From Burkholderiales bacterium (GTDB taxonomy: Bacteria > Pseudomonadota > Gammaproteobacteria > Burkholderiales > Burkholderiaceae_C), in NCBI GenBank assembly GCA_947377275.1, contig CANCFV010000024.1:1-33703 (forward strand): 33,703 nt of DNA. Reading direction: 5' to 3'. Position 1 is the first letter of the stretch. Each line of letters starts with the position of its first letter. The notes below the pieces were generated by a model. That model was not told the origin of the DNA and did not search any database. It saw only the letters and a list, made by a program, of their open reading frames with translations. Positions 19,339 to 28,273 of this stretch are shown here, one piece after another. Position numbers and translations under genes: made by a program.

Positions 19339-20748
19339 TCAGTGGGGCTTGAACGTCACGCGGTCTGGCACGGGCTTGAACTTGCCGATCTGGCTCCAGA
19401 AAGGCATCAGCACGAAGAAACCGAAGTACAGCAAAGTACCGACTTGAGACACGATGTTGCCAATTTCCGATGGAGGCTGAACACCCAGGTAGCCCAGGAT
19501 CACAAAGTTGACGACGAACACGCCGTAAACGATCTTGTGCCAGTCAGGACGGTAGCGGATCGACTTCACAGGGCTCTTGTCGAACCAAGGCAGACCGGCC
19601 AGGATCACCACAGCGCCGCCCATCACAGCCACACCCCAGAACTTCGCTTCGAAAGTCTTGAGCAAACCGATCAGCACCGCGGCACCCACCAGAGCGGCCA
19701 CCTTGGTCTTGCCGTCGCCCTTGCCCTTGATCAGGTTCAGGATGGCCGCCACGCCGACGATCACGCACAACACCGTGACCATTTGGTCGGTGGTGGCACG
19801 CAGCATCGAATAAAACGGCGTGAAGTACCAGACGGGCGCGATGTGCGAAGGCGTCTTGAAGGGGTCAGCAGGGATGAAGTTGTTGAACTCCAGGAAATAA
19901 CCGCCGAACTCGGGCATGAAGAAGATCACGGCCGTGAAGCAGAACAGGAACCCACCCACGCCCAGCAAGTCGTGCACCGAGTAATAGGGGTGGAAAGGCA
20001 CGCCGTCGAGCGGGTGACCATTCGCGTCCTTGGGCGCATTGGGCCCCTTGATCTCAACGCCGTCAGGGTTGTTCGAGCCCACTTCGTGCAGCGCAATGAT
20101 GTGCGCCACCACCAGACCCAGCAGGACCAAGGGAACAGCGATCACGTGCAGCGAGAAAAAGCGGTTCAGGGTTGCATCGCCAACGACGTAATCGCCGCGG
20201 ATCAAGATCGCCAAGTCAGGGCCCACGAAAGGCACCGCGGCGAACAAGTTGATGATCACCTGGGCGCCCCAGAAGGACATCTGACCCCATGGCAGCAGGT
20301 AGCCCATGAAGGCCTCGGCCATCAGGCACAGGAAGATCAGGCAGCCGAAGATCCACACCAGCTCGCGCGGGGTGCGGTATGAGCCGTAGATCAAACCGCG
20401 GTACATGTGCAGGTAGACCACGACGAAGAACGCCGAGGCACCGGTGGAGTGCATGTAGCGGATCAACCAGCCCCAGGGCACGTCGCGCATGATGTATTCG
20501 ACCGAGGCGAAGGCCAGGGCCGCATCAGGCTTGTAGTTCATGACCAGGAAAATCCCCGTCACGATCTGGATCACCAGCACCAACAGGGCCAGCGACCCGA
20601 AGAAGTACCAGAAGTTGAAGTTCTTGGGCGCGTAATACTCGCCCACGTGCTCATTCCACAGCTTGGTGGCCGGGAAGCGGTTGTCCACCCAGTTGAGCAG
20701 CTTTTCGCCAGCAGAAGCACCGGCAGGCGCTTGCTTGAGTTCAGCCAT
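19339..20748 (-). CDS. petB: Cytochrome b subunit of the bc1 complex
   Basis: The 469-residue integral membrane protein carries the usual features: WGWLIRYMHSTGASAFFVVV with a haem-ligand His, GYLLPWGQMSFWGAQVI with the Qo-side motif, RFFSLHVIAVPLVLLGLVVA with the second His pair, and the Qo motif in PADPFKTPSHIAPVWYFTPF, which holds the PxW-type loop equivalent to PEWY (here PVWY). Nine or more membrane helices are visible. It oxidises ubiquinol and splits the electrons between the Rieske centre and haem b. It sits between petA and petC with gaps of 14 and 20 bases. PEWY with Glu replaced by Val is a known variant seen in some proteobacteria. Confidence 0.95.
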   Translation of the reverse strand: MAELKQAPAGASAGEKLLNWVDNRFPATKLWNEHVGEYYAPKNFNFWYFFGSLALLVLVIQIVTGIFLVMNYKPDAALAFASVEYIMRDVPWGWLIRYMHSTGASAFFVVVYLHMYRGLIYGSYRTPRELVWIFGCLIFLCLMAEAFMGYLLPWGQMSFWGAQVIINLFAAVPFVGPDLAILIRGDYVVGDATLNRFFSLHVIAVPLVLLGLVVAHIIALHEVGSNNPDGVEIKGPNAPKDANGHPLDGVPFHPYYSVHDLLGVGGFLFCFTAVIFFMPEFGGYFLEFNNFIPADPFKTPSHIAPVWYFTPFYSMLRATTDQMVTVLCVIVGVAAILNLIKGKGDGKTKVAALVGAAVLIGLLKTFEAKFWGVAVMGGAVVILAGLPWFDKSPVKSIRYRPDWHKIVYGVFVVNFVILGYLGVQPPSEIGNIVSQVGTLLYFGFFVLMPFWSQIGKFKPVPDRVTFKPH

Positions 20749-20762
20749 TGTGTTGTCTCCTG

Positions 20763-21359
20763 TCAGGCCTTTTTGTCTTCACCAATCAGCAGCTTGGTAT
20801 CAGACAGGTACATGTGGGGTGGCACTTCCAGATTGTCTGGCGCCGGCTTGTTCTTGAACACGCGGGCAGCCAGGTCAAACGTGGAGCCGTGGCAGGGGCA
20901 CAGGAAACCGCCTGGCCAGTCGTCGGGCAAAGAAGCTTGTGGACCCGCCGTGAACTTCGAAGATGGCGAGCAACCCAGGTGGGTGCAAATGCCCACGGCC
21001 ACCATGATTTCGGGCTTGATCGAGCGGTGTTCGTTGCGGGCGTACTCTGGGGTCATCTCCAGCTTACGCTCAGACTTGGGGTCGGCCAACTGCGGATCCA
21101 GCTTGGACAGCCCAGCAATCTGTTCAGGGGTGCGCTTGATGATCCAAACAGGCTTGCCTCGCCATTCGACGGTCATCATCTCGCCGGACTTGAGCGTGCT
21201 GATGTCGGCCTCAACGGCTGCGCCAGCAGCGCGTGCGCGCTCAGACGGTTGGAAAGTCGAAACGAAGGGGATGGCGGTGGCCACGCCGCCCACGCCACCG
21301 GCGGCGCAGGCCATGGTCACCCAGGTCCGACGGCTTTGGTCCACTGGCTGATTGCTCAT
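20763..21359 (-). CDS. petA: Rieske iron-sulfur subunit of the bc1 complex
   Basis: I chose ATG 21359 (198 residues) because AAAGGA precedes it and the twin-arginine signal starts there (SNQPVDQSRRTWVTMACAAG), followed by a hydrophobic segment that remains as the membrane anchor. The Rieske cluster ligands are in CTHLGC and CPCHGSTFD. It shuttles electrons from ubiquinol to cytochrome c1. Its export depends on the Tat pathway, and tatABC lies in this same window. It is the first gene of petABC; mscL is read in the opposite direction from a shared 250-base upstream region. Confidence 0.95.
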   Translation of the reverse strand: MSNQPVDQSRRTWVTMACAAGGVGGVATAIPFVSTFQPSERARAAGAAVEADISTLKSGEMMTVEWRGKPVWIIKRTPEQIAGLSKLDPQLADPKSERKLEMTPEYARNEHRSIKPEIMVAVGICTHLGCSPSSKFTAGPQASLPDDWPGGFLCPCHGSTFDLAARVFKNKPAPDNLEVPPHMYLSDTKLLIGEDKKA

Positions 21360-21610
21360 GGTTTTCCTTTGGGACTGATGGGACGATGACATTGTGAATA
21401 AGCTAACTCACTATTCTAACGGACGCCACGCTTGCACCTTGAGCGATAGCGGTGCGTCAACAGCGAGCCGCCAGCGCGCCGGGGTGCGACATTTTCACCA
21501 CAGCGGGCAAACCCCTCGTCTGGGGGTGAAGGCACTGGATGGCTTGGCGACCCCATCGGCAGAAGCTACCCTCGTTCATCAAACGTTCAAACAATGATTG
21601 GAGCAAGGAA

Positions 21611-22030
21611 ATGGGTTTTTTCAGCGAATTCAAGGAGTTTGCCGTCAAGGGCAACGTGGTCGATTTGGCTGTGGGTGTGATCATCGGCGGCGCGTTCGGC
21701 AAAATCGTCGACTCGATCGTGAATGACTTGATCATGCCGCTGGTGGGCAAAGTCGTGGGCGGTCTGGACTTCACCAACTACTACATCGGGCTGGCTGGGC
21801 AAGCGGCAGGTTTGACTTTGGCGGATGCCAAAAAGGTCGGTGCAGTGTTCGCTTACGGCAGCTTCCTGACGGTCGCGTTGAACTTCGCCATCCTGGCGTT
21901 CATCATCTTCTTGATGATCAAGCAGATCAACCGCATCAAGAAGGCCGAAGAACCAGCGCCAGCTGCGGCACCGGCCACGCCTGAAGACATCTTGCTGCTT
22001 CGTGAGATTCGTGACAATTTGAAAAAATAA
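21611..22030 (+). CDS. mscL: Large-conductance mechanosensitive channel
   Basis: The 139-residue product starts at ATG 21611 behind GGAGCAAGGAA. It has the conserved N-terminal helix [20 protein letters not shown] and pore-lining [20 protein letters not shown] (about 21-40), a short periplasmic loop, the second membrane helix ([20 protein letters not shown], about 80-99), and a charged C-terminal bundle ([13 protein letters not shown]). It opens under extreme membrane tension to release solutes after osmotic downshock. Length fits the family. It is divergent from petA, the common arrangement in this lineage. Confidence 0.95.
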   Translation: MGFFSEFKEFAVKGNVVDLAVGVIIGGAFGKIVDSIVNDLIMPLVGKVVGGLDFTNYYIGLAGQAAGLTLADAKKVGAVFAYGSFLTVALNFAILAFIIFLMIKQINRIKKAEEPAPAAAPATPEDILLLREIRDNLKK

Positions 22031-22142
22031 CGAAAGGCGGCGCGCGCGCGGCCGATATCCAACGATCAAAGGCGGACTCTTTTGTGAGGCCGCACCACCC
22101 AGGGTCTTTGGCCCTGGCGATTGATCTGATTGGACCCGCGCC

Positions 22143-24692
22143 GTGACCGACCCACGTTGTGACACCTTGCTGCAGGCCGCGACCCCTCGCGTGCAGGCAG
22201 TGGTGTCTGAGGCGATCGACCAGTTGGCCAAACAACTGGCGCCGCTGTCTTTGTCAGCCACCAACAATGCCCAGCGTCAGGCATTGCTGGAGGCTGAACG
22301 GGCGCTGGAGTTGCATGGCGGCAAGATCCGGCAACAGTTCTCGGCCCTGATGGGCGACCAATCCGACAAAGCAGCCAAACCCAGCGGGCATGGCGCCTTG
22401 CCACTGTCGGCCGAGACCGACTGGTCCTCCTTGACCCTGGTCGACAACGCCGAGATGGAACGGGGCGTGAGCGCCGACCGTTTGGCCCAAACCCTGATTC
22501 AAGCTTGTGACAGCGCCCTTGAGGTGCTCAACGCCTTCACAGCCGCGCTGCTGGATGATCCCAATCCGCAGGGCAACCCACTGCGGCCACAAGCGGTTGC
22601 CCGCAGCCTGCTCCAGGCCTTGTCGCAAGCCCTGCCTGAGGCCGAGGCCAACGCGCTGATTGAGACGCTCTCGCCTCACCTGGCCCGTGTGCTGGGCCCA
22701 GCATTGAGCAAAGGCTACGAACAAATCGTGGCCGATTGGCGCGCCCAAGGGGTCAAACCGTTGGGCTTGTCGGTGCAAAAGCAGTCTGGCGCTCATTCCA
22801 CGCACAGCAGCCACAGCACGCACGGCACCGTGCCTGACAGCGTCTCTGGCGGGCTGACCTACGCAGCGACACAGCCCGGTACGCTCTCGCCAAGTGGCAG
22901 CGCCGCCGCATCGCAAGGCGGCTTCTCACAGCCCCGCACTGGCGCGCTGCCCGCCGGGATGCACATGGCAGGGCCAGCACAAGCACAGGCCCACCTGCGC
23001 GCGGCGCAAGCCCTGAGCGAGATGTTCGGGGTGAGCATGCCCGGCGCCCCGCTGGAGGGCCCGACGCCCGTGGGTTTGCGCGCCCCGACCAGCGTCGGCG
23101 CCTCGACAGGCAACGCTGACTTTCAGAACCTGCTGAGGCAAATCTCTCAGCAGGCGCCCCAATTTGATGCCCATGCCGCCATGGCGGGGGGCGGCGATGG
23201 CGCGGGCGCCGGCGAGTTCACGGCTGCTGGCAGTGCCGGCGCCGCGCACGGCTTTGCTGGCCCGTTGATGGCGGTGAACCTCATCCGTGCCCACCGCGAA
23301 GAGTTGGTGCGCGCCAGCGGCGGTGCGGCGCTGGACCAAATGGTCATCGACATCGTGGCCGCGCTGTTCGATCAGGTCTTGTCAGACCCCAAGGTATCAC
23401 CGCAGATGGCCAGGCAAATCGCCCGGCTGCAAATGCCTGTGCTGCGGGTGGCCCTGGGCGACATGGGCTTCTTCAACTCGCGCAAGCACCCGGTGCGGCG
23501 CTTTGTGAACCGCATTGCCACGCTGTCGGCGTCGTTTGAAGACAGCGAGCAAGGCGCGGGGCGAGCCTGCGTTGAACGGGTCACAGCCCTGGTCAATGAC
23601 ATCGTCGATGGCGACTTCGACCGCATGGACCTCTACGAGGCAAAGCTGGCAGAACTCGAAGCCTTCATCATCCAGGAGAGCGAAACCGAGGTGGCCGAGA
23701 CCGCCGCGGTGGCCGCCCTGCTGAACAGCAAAGAAGCCGACCTGCGGGTGCAGCAGCGGTACATGCAGACGCTCAAAAAAGAGCTGCTGCACGTCGAGAT
23801 GCCCGAGTTCGTGCGGGACTTCCTCACCCAAATCTGGAGCCAGGTGCAGGTGATGGCATCGGCGCGCGATGGTGCGGATTCACCCATGGCCACGCGGATG
23901 CGAACCGCCGGGCATGACCTGGCCCTGAGCGTGCAACCCAAAGGCACCCCGTTGTTGCGCAAGGGTTTTTTGCTCAAGCTGCCCCAATTGATGAAGGACC
24001 TCACCGAGGGCCTGGCCCTGATCCAGTGGGCCGAGGAGGCCAAACAGGCCTTTTTCTCTCAGCTGTTACCGGCCCATGCCGAGTGCCTCAAAACGGCCCC
24101 GCACCACGAGTTGACCCAGCGCATGCTGGAGCAGCAATTGATCAAGGTGGAGCGCCTGGGCATTCCCAGCCGGGAAGAAGCGGCCAACGACCCGCTGCCC
24201 ACGGCCTTGACCGACCTCAAAGCGCCACCCCAATTGACGGTGGTGTCGGCCTTGAGCGCCAGCGAGGCCCAGCAGGCGGGTTTTGTGTCAGAAGCGGCGC
24301 TGGCCGGCGATGGCGCGTTGGACATCAACCTGGACCTGCCGGGCGAGGCAGACCCGTCGCTCAGCGAAATCGACATCAACCTTGACAGCCCGCCCCCACC
24401 TTCGGCGGGCTTGCAATTGATCCATCACATCCAGAAAGGCGCGGCCTACCAGATGGTGATGCAGGGCCAGCTCAAGAAAGTGCGCCTCACCTGGATCAGC
24501 GAGGGACGCCACTTCTTCATCTTCACGCACGGCCACACCCACAAGCAGACCATTTCGCTGACGGCCCGCACCCTGGCCAAGATGTGCGAAACCGGTCGAT
24601 TCAAGGCCTTCGAACAGGCCGAGTTGATCGAGCGGGCCACCGTGCGCGCGCGCAAACAGTTGGCCGCCCTGAGCGCCAAATCAGCCGCCTGA
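22143..24692 (+). CDS. DUF1631 family protein
   Basis: The 849-residue product starts at GTG 22143. It corresponds to the large DUF1631 proteins of betaproteobacteria, which are sometimes mislabelled as thymidine phosphorylase. Recognisable blocks are an N-terminal helical region, an Ala/Gly/Ser-rich linker (about 215-370), the central block LMAVNLIRAHREELVR and DQMVIDIVAALFDQVLSDPK followed by ARQIARLQMPVLRVALGDMG with FFNSRKHPVRRFVNRI, and a C-terminal segment VRLTWISEGRHFFIFTHGHT that resembles a PilZ-like beta fold. It is likely cytoplasmic; its function is not established. The gene overlaps the convergent pdxA end by 12 bases. There is no clear binding site before the GTG, so the start is moderately certain. 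Confidence 0.8.
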   Translation: MTDPRCDTLLQAATPRVQAVVSEAIDQLAKQLAPLSLSATNNAQRQALLEAERALELHGGKIRQQFSALMGDQSDKAAKPSGHGALPLSAETDWSSLTLVDNAEMERGVSADRLAQTLIQACDSALEVLNAFTAALLDDPNPQGNPLRPQAVARSLLQALSQALPEAEANALIETLSPHLARVLGPALSKGYEQIVADWRAQGVKPLGLSVQKQSGAHSTHSSHSTHGTVPDSVSGGLTYAATQPGTLSPSGSAAASQGGFSQPRTGALPAGMHMAGPAQAQAHLRAAQALSEMFGVSMPGAPLEGPTPVGLRAPTSVGASTGNADFQNLLRQISQQAPQFDAHAAMAGGGDGAGAGEFTAAGSAGAAHGFAGPLMAVNLIRAHREELVRASGGAALDQMVIDIVAALFDQVLSDPKVSPQMARQIARLQMPVLRVALGDMGFFNSRKHPVRRFVNRIATLSASFEDSEQGAGRACVERVTALVNDIVDGDFDRMDLYEAKLAELEAFIIQESETEVAETAAVAALLNSKEADLRVQQRYMQTLKKELLHVEMPEFVRDFLTQIWSQVQVMASARDGADSPMATRMRTAGHDLALSVQPKGTPLLRKGFLLKLPQLMKDLTEGLALIQWAEEAKQAFFSQLLPAHAECLKTAPHHELTQRMLEQQLIKVERLGIPSREEAANDPLPTALTDLKAPPQLTVVSALSASEAQQAGFVSEAALAGDGALDINLDLPGEADPSLSEIDINLDSPPPPSAGLQLIHHIQKGAAYQMVMQGQLKKVRLTWISEGRHFFIFTHGHTHKQTISLTARTLAKMCETGRFKAFEQAELIERATVRARKQLAALSAKSAA

Positions 24693-25760
24693 GAGCAGGC
24701 GCCGGGCCATGCTGATGGCCTGCGCGAAGCTCGACGGGTCAGCCACGCCTTTGCCAGCCAGGTCGAACGCGGTGCCGTGGTCAGGGCTGGTGCGAACGAA
24801 AGGCAAGCCCAGCGTCACGTTCACGCCGTGGTCCAAACCCATGTATTTCACGGGGATCAAACCCTGGTCGTGGTACATCGCCACCACCACGTCAAACTCT
24901 CCTGGGTGTTGCGGGGGGGCGTTTCGGGCGCGCATGAACACGGTGTCAGGCGCGACCGGGCCAATGGCATTGATCCCCTCTGCGCGCGCTTGAGCGATCG
25001 CCGGCGCAATGACTCGGACCTCCTCGTCACCAAACAAGCCACCCTCCCCCGCGTGCGGGTTCAGGCCAGCCACCGCGATGCGCGGTGTGCTCAAGCCCCA
25101 CTGGGCCGCGCTGGCGTGCGTGATGCGCAAAGTTTCCAAAACAGCCTCTTGCGTGACCATGTCAATGGACTGCCGCAACGACACATGGATGGTGACCAGC
25201 ACGGTTTTGAGTTGGTCATTGGCCAGCATCATGCGCACGGGGCGAGGTGCCTGCCCAGGCGGGGTGCCCTCGGCCTGAAGCAACTCGGTGTGCCCTGGGT
25301 AGGGCTCACCAGCCAAGGCCAGCGCCTCTTTGTGCAAAGGGGCGGTCACGATGCCGGCTGCCTGCCCCGTCTGGGCCAGGCGCACCGCTTCGCGAATGCA
25401 CGCCGCAGCAGCCAGTCCTGCGCGCACGTCCACACGCCCGATGGGCGCGGCCAGCAGGTCGGCAGGCAAACCGAGCGGTTCCCAGACACCCATCTGCCCC
25501 GGCGCCAGTTGCAAGGCCGCGGCAGGCGATGACAAAGTCACCACCTCACTGCGCTGGTCGGCCTGCAAGCACGCCATGGCCCGCTGCATGACGACCGCCG
25601 ACCCGACCACCATGGCCGGCCCTGCCAACGACCAGCTCTTGGCCACGATTTCTGGACCGATGCCGCAGGCATCGCCCATGGTCAAGGCCAGCATGGCCCC
25701 TTGTTGAGGGCTTTGGGCAGGGTGCTGGGCGACTTCGGAGGAAGGCTGGGTGAAGGTCAT
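24681..25760 (-). CDS. pdxA: 4-hydroxythreonine-4-phosphate dehydrogenase
   Basis: The 359-residue enzyme oxidises 4-hydroxythreonine 4-phosphate in the DXP-dependent route to pyridoxal phosphate. Family blocks: LTMGDACGIGPEIVAKSW (near the N-terminus), TAPLHKEALALAG, GHTELL, and the C-terminal YHDQGLIPVKYMGLDHGVNV with LPFVRTSPDHGTAFDLAGKG, including the metal-binding His and Asp residues. I use ATG 25760 with GAGGTGACAAT upstream; the open frame extends further to 25865 without family support. It ends within the convergent DUF1631 gene. In this genome it sits at one apparent breakpoint of the inverted his-tat block. Confidence 0.93.
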   Translation of the reverse strand: MTFTQPSSEVAQHPAQSPQQGAMLALTMGDACGIGPEIVAKSWSLAGPAMVVGSAVVMQRAMACLQADQRSEVVTLSSPAAALQLAPGQMGVWEPLGLPADLLAAPIGRVDVRAGLAAAACIREAVRLAQTGQAAGIVTAPLHKEALALAGEPYPGHTELLQAEGTPPGQAPRPVRMMLANDQLKTVLVTIHVSLRQSIDMVTQEAVLETLRITHASAAQWGLSTPRIAVAGLNPHAGEGGLFGDEEVRVIAPAIAQARAEGINAIGPVAPDTVFMRARNAPPQHPGEFDVVVAMYHDQGLIPVKYMGLDHGVNVTLGLPFVRTSPDHGTAFDLAGKGVADPSSFAQAISMARRLLSGG

Positions 25761-25880
25761 GCAGAGATTGTCACCTCGCTGCACTGAAGTCTGAGCGCTT
25801 TCAGGCGTCCTCAGAGAGCAACCCTGTCTAGAGGTTGGCGCACAAGGTCTCGGGTAAGCGCGCATTGATACACTCGCGGG

Positions 25881-26270
25881 ATGAACTGGTTAGACGAAAT
25901 CCGCTGGGATGAGAACGGCTTGGTGCCCGCCATCGCGCAAGAAGACAGCACGGGCGATGTGTTGATGTTTGCCTGGATGAACCGCGAGTCACTGGCCTTG
26001 ACCGCCGAGCGAGGCGAAGCCGTTTACTGGAGCCGCTCGCGCAAGCGCCTTTGGCACAAGGGCGAAGAGTCTGGCCACATCCAGAAAGTGCACGCCATTC
26101 GCATGGACTGCGACAACGACGTGGTCCTGTTGCGCGTGACCCAACTGGGGCATGAACCCGGGATCGCCTGTCACACAGGCCGCCACAGCTGCTTCTTCCA
26201 GAAGTACGACAATGGGCAATGGGTCAGCGTTGACCCGGTCATCAAAGACCCCCAACACATCTACAAATGA
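25881..26270 (+). CDS. hisI: Phosphoribosyl-AMP cyclohydrolase
   Basis: The 129-residue product carries the HisI signatures [47 protein letters not shown], the metal site DCDND and CHTGRHSCF with the zinc cysteines. It opens the purine ring in the third step of histidine synthesis. It is a stand-alone enzyme here, with hisE as a separate gene starting four bases before its stop. It is the first gene of the plus-strand unit hisI-hisE-tatABC and must have its own promoter in the 120 bases after pdxA. Confidence 0.95.
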   Translation: MNWLDEIRWDENGLVPAIAQEDSTGDVLMFAWMNRESLALTAERGEAVYWSRSRKRLWHKGEESGHIQKVHAIRMDCDNDVVLLRVTQLGHEPGIACHTGRHSCFFQKYDNGQWVSVDPVIKDPQHIYK

Positions 26271-26638
26271 GCAGTACACCCAATACCCTGGACGTGCTGG
26301 CGCGCTTGGCCGACGTCATCGAGTCCCGCAAAGGCGGCGACCCAGACAAAAGCTATGTGGCCCGACTGTTCCACAAAGGCACGGACACCATCCTCAAGAA
26401 GGTGGGTGAAGAAGCCACCGAAGCCGTGATTGCAGCCAAGGACCTGAGCCTGGCCCCCTCTGACGCCAAGCGCCAGGCACTGGTGGGCGAGTTGGCCGAC
26501 CTGTGGTTCCACTCGATGGTGGCCATGTCGCACCTGGGCCTGAGCCCTCAAGAGGTGGTTCAGGAGCTGGCGCGCCGAGAAGGCTTGTCGGGCTTGGCAG
26601 AATTTGCCATGCGCAAAGACACGGCAACAGGTGCTTGA
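26267..26638 (+). CDS. hisE: Phosphoribosyl-ATP pyrophosphatase
   Basis: The 123-residue product shows the MazG-like fold of His[21 protein letters not shown], then [20 protein letters not shown] with TEAVIAAKD and a [13 protein letters not shown] helix; Glu residues of the EEATE block bind metal. It hydrolyses phosphoribosyl-ATP in the second step of histidine synthesis. The start overlaps the hisI stop as ATGA. A 95-base gap separates it from tatA. Confidence 0.95.
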   Translation: MSSTPNTLDVLARLADVIESRKGGDPDKSYVARLFHKGTDTILKKVGEEATEAVIAAKDLSLAPSDAKRQALVGELADLWFHSMVAMSHLGLSPQEVVQELARREGLSGLAEFAMRKDTATGA

Positions 26639-26733
26639 AACGTCTGACGTGGCAGCGGGCGTGGCCCGCATATTGCACAAGTCTTTTTGAAATCGGTTAA
26701 GTTAGGGTCAAGCAGACCTTTTTGGAGAAGAGC

Positions 26734-26958
26734 ATGGGTTCGTTCAGCATTTGGCACTGGTTGATTGTGCTGGTCATTGTGGTGATGGTGTTTGGCACCA
26801 AGAAGCTCAAGAACGTCGGCACCGACCTTGGCGCCGCCGTCAAGGGTTTCAAAGACGGCATGAAAGACGGTGGCACCGCCGAAGGCACCCAGCAGGTGAC
26901 CAACGCAGCCCACACCGACGCCAACACCGTTGACGTCGAAGCCAAGAACAAGTCCTGA
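26734..26958 (+). CDS. tatA: Sec-independent translocase protein TatA
   Basis: The 74-residue product starts at ATG 26734, with GGAGAAGAGC upstream; an earlier in-frame codon at 26722 is inside the binding site. It has the typical N-terminal membrane helix ([19 protein letters not shown]), the FGTKKLK hinge, and an amphipathic helix ([17 protein letters not shown]). TatA oligomers form the passage for folded proteins carrying twin-arginine signals, for example the Rieske protein encoded at 20763-21359. It is followed by tatB after 9 bases. Confidence 0.95.
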   Translation: MGSFSIWHWLIVLVIVVMVFGTKKLKNVGTDLGAAVKGFKDGMKDGGTAEGTQQVTNAAHTDANTVDVEAKNKS

Positions 26959-26967
26959 ACCTGATTC

Positions 26968-27447
26968 ATGATTGACTTCGGCATCGACAAGTTGGCGATC
27001 ATCGGCGCTGTGGCGCTGATCGTGATCGGCCCTGAGCGTTTGCCCAAGGTCGCGCGCACCGTGGGCGTCTTGCTGGGCAAAGCACAACGCTATGTCTCGC
27101 AGGTTCAAAGCGAGGTCAACCGCTCGATCGAGCTGGAAGAACTCAAGAAAATGAAGTCGGGCCTGGAAGACGCTGCGCGCAACGTCGAGGCCGAGGTCGG
27201 CAACCAGTGGCAAGACGCCACCAGTGGCCTGACCGACAGCAGCAACAGCGCGCACACCAGCTACGCTGACACGGGCAGCACGCCCTACTACGGCAACTTC
27301 CATGAGCCCAAGCGCAAAAACTGGCGACTCAAGCGAGGCGCAACGCCGCTCTGGTACAAGCAGAAAAACGGCGTTCGCCGTCACGTCCAATCGGGGGCAG
27401 CCCGCGTGGCGCGCTTTCGACCAGGCGGCACGCAACAGCACGGTTAA
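26968..27447 (+). CDS. tatB: Sec-independent translocase protein TatB
   Basis: The 159-residue product starts MIDFGIDKLAIIGAVALIVI and has the IGPERLPKVARTVG hinge typical of TatB, then a long charged amphipathic helix (about 30-75). The C-terminal part (TPYYGNFHEPKRKNWRLKRG onward) is basic and rich in aromatic residues, as in Comamonadaceae-type TatB. With TatC it recognises twin-arginine signals. It is 9 bases behind tatA and 12 bases before tatC. Confidence 0.95.
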   Translation: MIDFGIDKLAIIGAVALIVIGPERLPKVARTVGVLLGKAQRYVSQVQSEVNRSIELEELKKMKSGLEDAARNVEAEVGNQWQDATSGLTDSSNSAHTSYADTGSTPYYGNFHEPKRKNWRLKRGATPLWYKQKNGVRRHVQSGAARVARFRPGGTQQHG

Positions 27448-27459
27448 CCAACGACACAC

Positions 27460-28245
27460 GTGAGCGATCCCACCCCCAGCCCAGACGAGCTGCAAGGCTC
27501 TGAGCAGCCTTTTGTTTCCCACCTCATCGAACTGCGTGACCGGCTGATCCGAGCGGTCATGGCCATTGGTGTGGTGTTCATCGTGCTGGCGATCTACCCG
27601 TCGCCAGCGGTGATCTACGACTGGCTGGCCCAACCCCTGATCGAGCACCTACCCAAGGGCGCCACGCTCATCGCCACCAATCCGATTTCACCGTTCATGG
27701 TGCCGATCAAGGTGACCATGCTGGCCGCCTTCATGCTGGCCTTGCCCGTGGTGCTCTACCAAGTCTGGGCCTTTGTGGCGCCGGGCTTGTATTCGCACGA
27801 GAAGATGCTGGTGATGCCCTTGATCATCTCCAGCACCGTGCTGTTCTTCGCGGGCGTGGCGTTTTGCTACTACTTCGTGTTCGGGCAGGTGTTTGCCTTC
27901 ATCCAAAGCTTCGCGCCCAAGAGCATCACGGCCGCCCCTGACATCGAGGCCTACCTCAGCTTTGTGCTCAACATGTTCCTGGCCTTTGGCGCGGCCTTTG
28001 AAGTGCCTGTCGTGCTGGTGATCCTGGCACGCATGGGCATCGTGTCGGTCGACAAGCTCAAAGAATTCCGCAGCTACTTCATCGTGATCGCTTTTGTGAT
28101 TGCCGCGGTGATCACGCCACCGGATGTCGTGTCACAGCTGTCACTGGCGATCCCGATGTGCTTGCTCTACGAAGTGGGCATCTGGTCCGCACAGCTCTTT
28201 GTGAAGCACACGCAGGCACCGCCTGAAGGCGAAGAAACCAAGTGA
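27460..28245 (+). CDS. tatC: Sec-independent translocase protein TatC
   Basis: The 261-residue product starts at GTG 27460. Conserved features are FVSHLIELRDRLIRAV (about 18-33), the PLIEHLPKGATLIATNPISP segment, FMVPIKVTMLAAFMLALPVV and a run of six membrane helices, with the family Glu in LFVKHT-preceding loop regions less clear. TatC binds the twin-arginine signal peptide. It ends the hisIE-tatABC unit and converges on the DegS-like gene, with a hairpin at 28255-28273 between them. Confidence 0.95.
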   Translation: MSDPTPSPDELQGSEQPFVSHLIELRDRLIRAVMAIGVVFIVLAIYPSPAVIYDWLAQPLIEHLPKGATLIATNPISPFMVPIKVTMLAAFMLALPVVLYQVWAFVAPGLYSHEKMLVMPLIISSTVLFFAGVAFCYYFVFGQVFAFIQSFAPKSITAAPDIEAYLSFVLNMFLAFGAAFEVPVVLVILARMGIVSVDKLKEFRSYFIVIAFVIAAVITPPDVVSQLSLAIPMCLLYEVGIWSAQLFVKHTQAPPEGEETK

Positions 28246-28254
28246 CAAAGGGCG

Positions 28255-28273
28255 GGCGAGCTCACTGCTCGCC
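28255..28273. terminator. Hairpin between tatC and degS-like gene (possible bidirectional terminator)
   Basis: GGCGAGC (28255-28261) and GCTCGCC (28267-28273) form a perfect 7-bp stem with a 5-base loop in the 16-base gap and over the end of the convergent gene. No T-run follows in either direction, so termination efficiency is uncertain. Confidence 0.45.

Noticed and set aside
18536-19447. 303-residue plus-strand frame
   Set aside because: Antisense shadow of petC, with His/Gln/Val-rich composition typical of reading GC-rich genes backward.
19279-20382. 367-residue plus-strand frame
   Set aside because: Antisense shadow of petB; no binding site and biased composition.
26673-26703. Promoter-like TTGCAC and TTAAGT before tatA
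   Set aside because: Spacing of 18-19 bases and a poor -10 hexamer; not convincing enough to annotate.
26560-27648. 362-residue minus-strand frame across tatA, tatB and hisE
   Set aside because: Antisense shadow of well-recognised genes.
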